Positions 7,895 to 10,515 of a DNA stretch of 10,515 nt are shown one piece after another (positions within the stretch are counted from its first letter, which is position 1; each line of letters begins with the position of its first letter). This DNA comes from an uncultured Planctomycetaceae bacterium. Lineage in GTDB: Bacteria; Planctomycetota; Planctomycetia; Pirellulales; Pirellulaceae. The DNA lies in contig CAIYOB010000120.1 of NCBI GenBank assembly GCA_903927685.1, forward strand, positions 1 to 10,515, written 5' to 3'. The translations under genes were made by a program, and so were the position numbers. Under the pieces are notes generated by a model that saw nothing but the letters and a program-made list of their open reading frames with translations, searched no databases and was not told where the DNA came from.

Positions 7895-9079
7895 ATGAAC
7901 GGCATTTTCTTCTTAGCTTGGCGATATCTGGCCTACCACAAAGTCAAGACGGCCATTCTTGTGGCCGCCGTCGCGACCATCGTCTACCTGCCCGCCGCCC
8001 TGGATATCGTGGTCCGCCGCAGCGCCCGGGAACTGAATGCCCGGGCCCGGGCGACGCCGCTGCTGGTCGGCGCCCAGGGCAGTCCGCTGGAATTGGTGCT
8101 CAACTCGCTGTACTTCGAATCCGGTTCGCCGCCGCCGACGACGTACTCCGAAGTCGAGCGCGTCCAGCGGTCAGGGTTGGCCCGCGCGATCCCGGTGGAC
8201 GCGCGTTTTCGGGCCGGCCGCAGTCCGATCGTCGGCACGACACTGGACTATTTCGAGTTCCGCAGACTGACGCTCGACAAAGGGCGAGTCATGGCCCTGC
8301 TGGGAGAATGCGTGCTGGGCGCCGCGGCCGCTCGAACGGCGGGCGTCGCCCCCGGCGGGTATGTGGTGTCCGCGCCCGAGAACGTTCTCGACCTAGCCGG
8401 CACGTATCCGCTGAAGATGCGGGTCGTCGGCGTGTTCCAGCCGACGGGGACGCCCGACGACCTGGCGGTCTTCGTCGATCTCAAGACCGCCTGGGTGATC
8501 GACGGCCGGGCCCACGGGCACCAGGACTTGAGCCGTCCGGAAGCCTCCCCGGGCGTGCTGCGAACCGAGGGCGCCAGGATCGTCGCCAACGCGTCCGTGA
8601 TCGAATACAACGAGATCACTCCGGAGAACGTCGGTACGTTCCATTTCCATGGCGACCCGGCCACGTTTCCGCTTACCGGCGTGATCGCGATCCCGCGGGA
8701 TGCCAAAGCCGGGACACTGCTGCAGGGCCGTTATTTGAAGGCCGGCGAGCGGGTTCAGATCGTCCGGCCGGAAGCCGTGCTGGCCCAGTTGCTGGGCACC
8801 GTCTTTACGGTCCGCAGCTACGTCCTGGCGGCTGCGCTCCTGCTGGGCCTGGCCACGCTGGCGACAATGAGCCTGGTCTTCTCCTTGTCGTTCCAGTTGC
8901 GGCGGCGCGAACTGCAGGCGATCGTCAAGATCGGCGGCTCGCGGCACCTGATCGCGGGCCTGATCAGCGCCGAGATTGTGGCCGTCCTGGCGGCCGGCGT
9001 GAGCCTGGCCGCGGGCCTGTCGGCCCTGACCAGTTGGTTCGCCACGGCGCTGCTGCGGATGTTCGTCCTGCTGGCCTAG
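7895..9079 (+). CDS. ABC transporter permease, FtsX/MacB type
   Basis: The 394-residue product is an inner-membrane permease subunit. A first membrane helix (about 18-40) follows a short cytoplasmic head, then a long extracytoplasmic domain (about 41-305) with blocks such as TPLLVGAQGSPLELVLNSLYF (54-73 region), SPIVGTTLDYFEFRRL and EVERVQ..GLARAIPV, then two C-terminal helices (about 308-335 and 354-376). Between these lies RRRELQAIVKIGGSR (336-350), the cytoplasmic coupling loop typical of FtsX permeases, where RRxEhhhhkxhGhsr contacts the ATPase. The usual fourth helix is short or missing: the protein ends in FATALLRMFVLLA. No ATPase or periplasmic partner is in the window. I chose ATG 7895 because it begins just after the promoter and matches the family start; the frame stays open back to 7769, but there it runs through repeats and promoter sequence. 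The final base of the stop codon is also the first base of the palindrome that follows. Confidence 0.87.
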   Translation: MNGIFFLAWRYLAYHKVKTAILVAAVATIVYLPAALDIVVRRSARELNARARATPLLVGAQGSPLELVLNSLYFESGSPPPTTYSEVERVQRSGLARAIPVDARFRAGRSPIVGTTLDYFEFRRLTLDKGRVMALLGECVLGAAAARTAGVAPGGYVVSAPENVLDLAGTYPLKMRVVGVFQPTGTPDDLAVFVDLKTAWVIDGRAHGHQDLSRPEASPGVLRTEGARIVANASVIEYNEITPENVGTFHFHGDPATFPLTGVIAIPRDAKAGTLLQGRYLKAGERVQIVRPEAVLAQLLGTVFTVRSYVLAAALLLGLATLATMSLVFSLSFQLRRRELQAIVKIGGSRHLIAGLISAEIVAVLAAGVSLAAGLSALTSWFATALLRMFVLLA

Positions 9080-9218
9080 TGCGTTGTCCACGCTAAGAAT
9101 TGGGGTTGGGTGGCGGGGGTCGAGCCACGAGGTACGAGTGGCGAGCCCCCAGTTCTTGCCACTGGGGGCTCGCTGCACTCGACCCCAGGCACCCCAGCAT
9201 TTAGCCTGGACAACGCAC
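9079..9218. repeat. ~140 bp imperfect palindrome with 18-bp terminal inverted repeats (MITE-like)
   Basis: The ends GTGCGTTGTCCACGCTAA (9079-9096) and TTAGCCTGGACAACGCAC (9201-9218) are inverted copies that match at 17 of 18 positions. Further in, GGGGTCGAG (9116-9124) pairs with CTCGACCCC (9178-9186), and the centre is a perfect 13-bp hairpin. There is no coding capacity. A GCTGGCC word flanks it on both sides (9070-9076 and 9222-9228), but at unequal distances, so a target duplication is not established. It may be a small non-autonomous mobile element or an interspersed repeat. Lying between converging genes it could also stop transcription from both sides. Confidence 0.75.
9141..9173. terminator. 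Central hairpin of the palindrome, possible bidirectional terminator
   Basis: GCGAGCCCCCAGT and ACTGGGGGCTCGC form a perfect 13-bp, GC-rich stem around the 7-base loop TCTTGCC. GAGTG (9136-9140) and CACTC (9176-9180) extend it after a 2-base bulge. There is no U-tract on either side, so termination is inferred only from stem strength and position between convergent genes. Confidence 0.4.
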
Positions 9219-9248
9219 GAGGCTGGCCGGGCTTTCGCTCGGCCCGCG

Positions 9249-9273
9249 GCGCCGGCCGGAAGGGCCCCGGCGC
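9249..9273. terminator. Second GC-rich hairpin behind the URO-D family gene
   Basis: GCGCCGG (9249-9255) pairs with CCGGCGC (9267-9273) across an 11-base loop, about 18 bases beyond the stop codon of the minus-strand gene. No T-tract follows in either direction, and such pairs occur by chance in DNA this GC-rich. Confidence 0.25.
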
Positions 9274-9290
9274 GGCCCCGGTCCCGACGC

Positions 9291-10490
9291 TCAGAACGGC
9301 GGCCCGGACGTTCCCGTTCTCCGCCCGTAGTTCCAGGCGGCGTCGCGAAAGGCCAGCAGATTCGAGAACGGCATCGCCGGGGACGTATTGCAGCCGCTGG
9401 CGAACAGGAAGCGACGCCGGTCGCCCAGCGAAGCGAACAGGTCCCGCACGTGGCGATCGATGCGCCGGGCCGCGTCCGGACCCGTCCATTCCTGCTCGTT
9501 GGCGGTCATTCCGCCGCAGGCGATCAGCCCGAGTTGCCGGGCCTCGTCCAGCCGCCAGTCGCCCAGCGGCGGATGCGCCTGGCCTTCGACACAGTCGAGT
9601 TCGGCTTCGACAAACAGGCCTGCCAGGGCCTGCAAACGCCCACAGGCGTGAGCGAACAGGTACTTGCCCCGCTGGTGCACCATCCGGGCGGCTTTCCGCA
9701 TCACGGGCAGACAGAACTCGCGAAACAGCGGGGGCGAATAGAACAGGCTGTCCAGGTTCTCCGGGAACTCAAACGCCTCCACGCCGTCCAGATCCACCAC
9801 CTGCTCCAACGCCGCCAGCGCCTTGGCTTCCAGAACCCGGGCCAGCTCGCACATGGCGTCAGCGTGATCGACCAGGAACAGAGACGCCTGCTCCGGACCG
9901 GCCAGCCAATGGAACTTTTTCAGCGGAGTCGGCGGCAGTTGCAGAAGGATCAGGCCGTCTTCACCCACGTGCGCCAACCCGCGCTGCAACGCGATGCGAT
10001 CCACGTCCCAGTCGGCATCGCCCAGCCACGCGCGGACGGCGGGCAGCTCGTCGTCGAACCGCTTCCACCAATGCTCCGTCTCGAAGGGCGCTCCCGTCAC
10101 CGGCTCGTACTGCCAGGCATGCGTCAGCGAGCCGTGCGGCGTCTCCAGTGTCTCCCGCCGCACATTGCCGCCTTCAAACGTGGTGAACGACGTCCACTGC
10201 GGTTTGGGACCGCCGTCGTCCTCGAAGGTCACCCTGGTCTGGCAGGCGTGCAGGCGTTCGACCAGGCAGATCCCATCGAACTTGGACATCACGTCGGCGC
10301 CCACGCGGCGCAACGCGGCAACGGGCGTCGCGGCGTCGCGGAGTTCCTCCGGCAAGGTCCCTCGCGACTGGTTCACGTGGAACCACTGCCAGATATTCGG
10401 CACAAACGGCACCCGATCGGGAGTCCCTCCCGACAGCACCGTCAGGATTCGCTCTTTGCCAGTCAGCGCGACGTCGAGTGTGGTCTTCAT
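9291..10490 (-). CDS. Uroporphyrinogen decarboxylase (URO-D) superfamily protein, methyltransferase-like
   Basis: The 399-residue product opens with LTGKERILTVLSGGTPDRVPF (about 9-29), the entry block of the URO-D superfamily, whose TIM-barrel members include HemE and the zinc-dependent methyltransferases of corrinoid systems (MtaA, MtbA, CmuA). It carries HAC (H281, C283) and a later C367 in FASGCNTSPAMPFSN, the His-x-Cys...Cys zinc pattern of the methyltransferase branch, near the expected spacing. So it is more likely a methyl- or demethyl-transferase-like enzyme than a haem-pathway decarboxylase. No corrinoid protein or other partner is in the window, and the substrate is unknown. It reads opposite to the permease and converges with it. 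The ATG at 10490 has only a weak GGAAA upstream, and its promoter lies at or beyond the right edge. Confidence 0.87.
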   Translation of the reverse strand: MKTTLDVALTGKERILTVLSGGTPDRVPFVPNIWQWFHVNQSRGTLPEELRDAATPVAALRRVGADVMSKFDGICLVERLHACQTRVTFEDDGGPKPQWTSFTTFEGGNVRRETLETPHGSLTHAWQYEPVTGAPFETEHWWKRFDDELPAVRAWLGDADWDVDRIALQRGLAHVGEDGLILLQLPPTPLKKFHWLAGPEQASLFLVDHADAMCELARVLEAKALAALEQVVDLDGVEAFEFPENLDSLFYSPPLFREFCLPVMRKAARMVHQRGKYLFAHACGRLQALAGLFVEAELDCVEGQAHPPLGDWRLDEARQLGLIACGGMTANEQEWTGPDAARRIDRHVRDLFASLGDRRRFLFASGCNTSPAMPFSNLLAFRDAAWNYGRRTGTSGPPF

Positions 10491-10515
10491 GGCAGTTTCC
10501 GAGGTCTCGCCGGCA

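Noticed and set aside
9079..9218. A CRISPR repeat or an attachment site
   Set aside because: There is one palindrome only, with no spaced repeats, no tRNA gene and no integrase nearby.
9110..10186. Plus-strand frame of 358 codons opposite the URO-D gene
   Set aside because: Arg/Pro/Ala-rich shadow of a clear minus-strand gene, and it begins inside the palindrome.

Overview
The window looks like a chromosomal segment of a GC-rich bacterium, most likely a member of the Planctomycetota. This is an inference from gene content and style: a secreted nucleoside hydrolase-like protein, an AAA/DUF4143 ATPase, a long-periplasmic-domain permease, a URO-D superfamily protein, and near-leaderless genes with weak Shine-Dalgarno sites. 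No rRNA or other marker gene is present to prove the phylum.

Layout. (1) 1-1459, minus strand: the N-terminal 486 codons of an SF2 DEAH-type helicase that runs off the left edge of the window. It is visibly lower in GC than the rest. (2) 1460-2942: about 1.5 kb with no gene I can support. The left part is AT-richer and the right part strongly GC-rich, with many chance open frames on both strands. (3) 2943-5023, plus strand: a secreted nucleoside hydrolase-family protein, then 23 bp later a zinc-independent quinone oxidoreductase-like MDR enzyme. (4) 5024-7684, plus strand: a promoter with a perfect 7+1+7 palindrome, then an AAA/DUF4143 ATPase that appears to be translated from a leaderless mRNA, then 28 bp later an HD-domain phosphohydrolase of the dGTPase-like COG1078 type. 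(5) 7685-7894: a 10-bp-stem hairpin, a 16-bp tandem duplication and a second near-leaderless promoter. (6) 7895-9079, plus strand: an FtsX/MacB-type ABC permease with no ATPase partner in view. (7) 9079-9218: a roughly 140 bp imperfect palindrome with 18-bp terminal inverted repeats (17/18 matching) that begins on the last base of the permease stop codon. (8) 9291-10490, minus strand: a URO-D superfamily protein with a His-x-Cys...Cys zinc-site pattern, closer to corrinoid methyltransferases than to HemE.

How the genes may work together. Two pairs are close enough to be co-transcribed: nucleoside hydrolase-like plus oxidoreductase, and AAA/DUF4143 plus HD phosphohydrolase. The rest look like single units. 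The permease and the URO-D gene converge on the palindrome, which could serve as a two-way terminator whatever its origin. I do not see a clear, complete new system. The best candidates for a second look are the atypical helicase at the edge, the AAA/DUF4143-HD pair with its operator-like palindrome, and the palindrome behind the permease.
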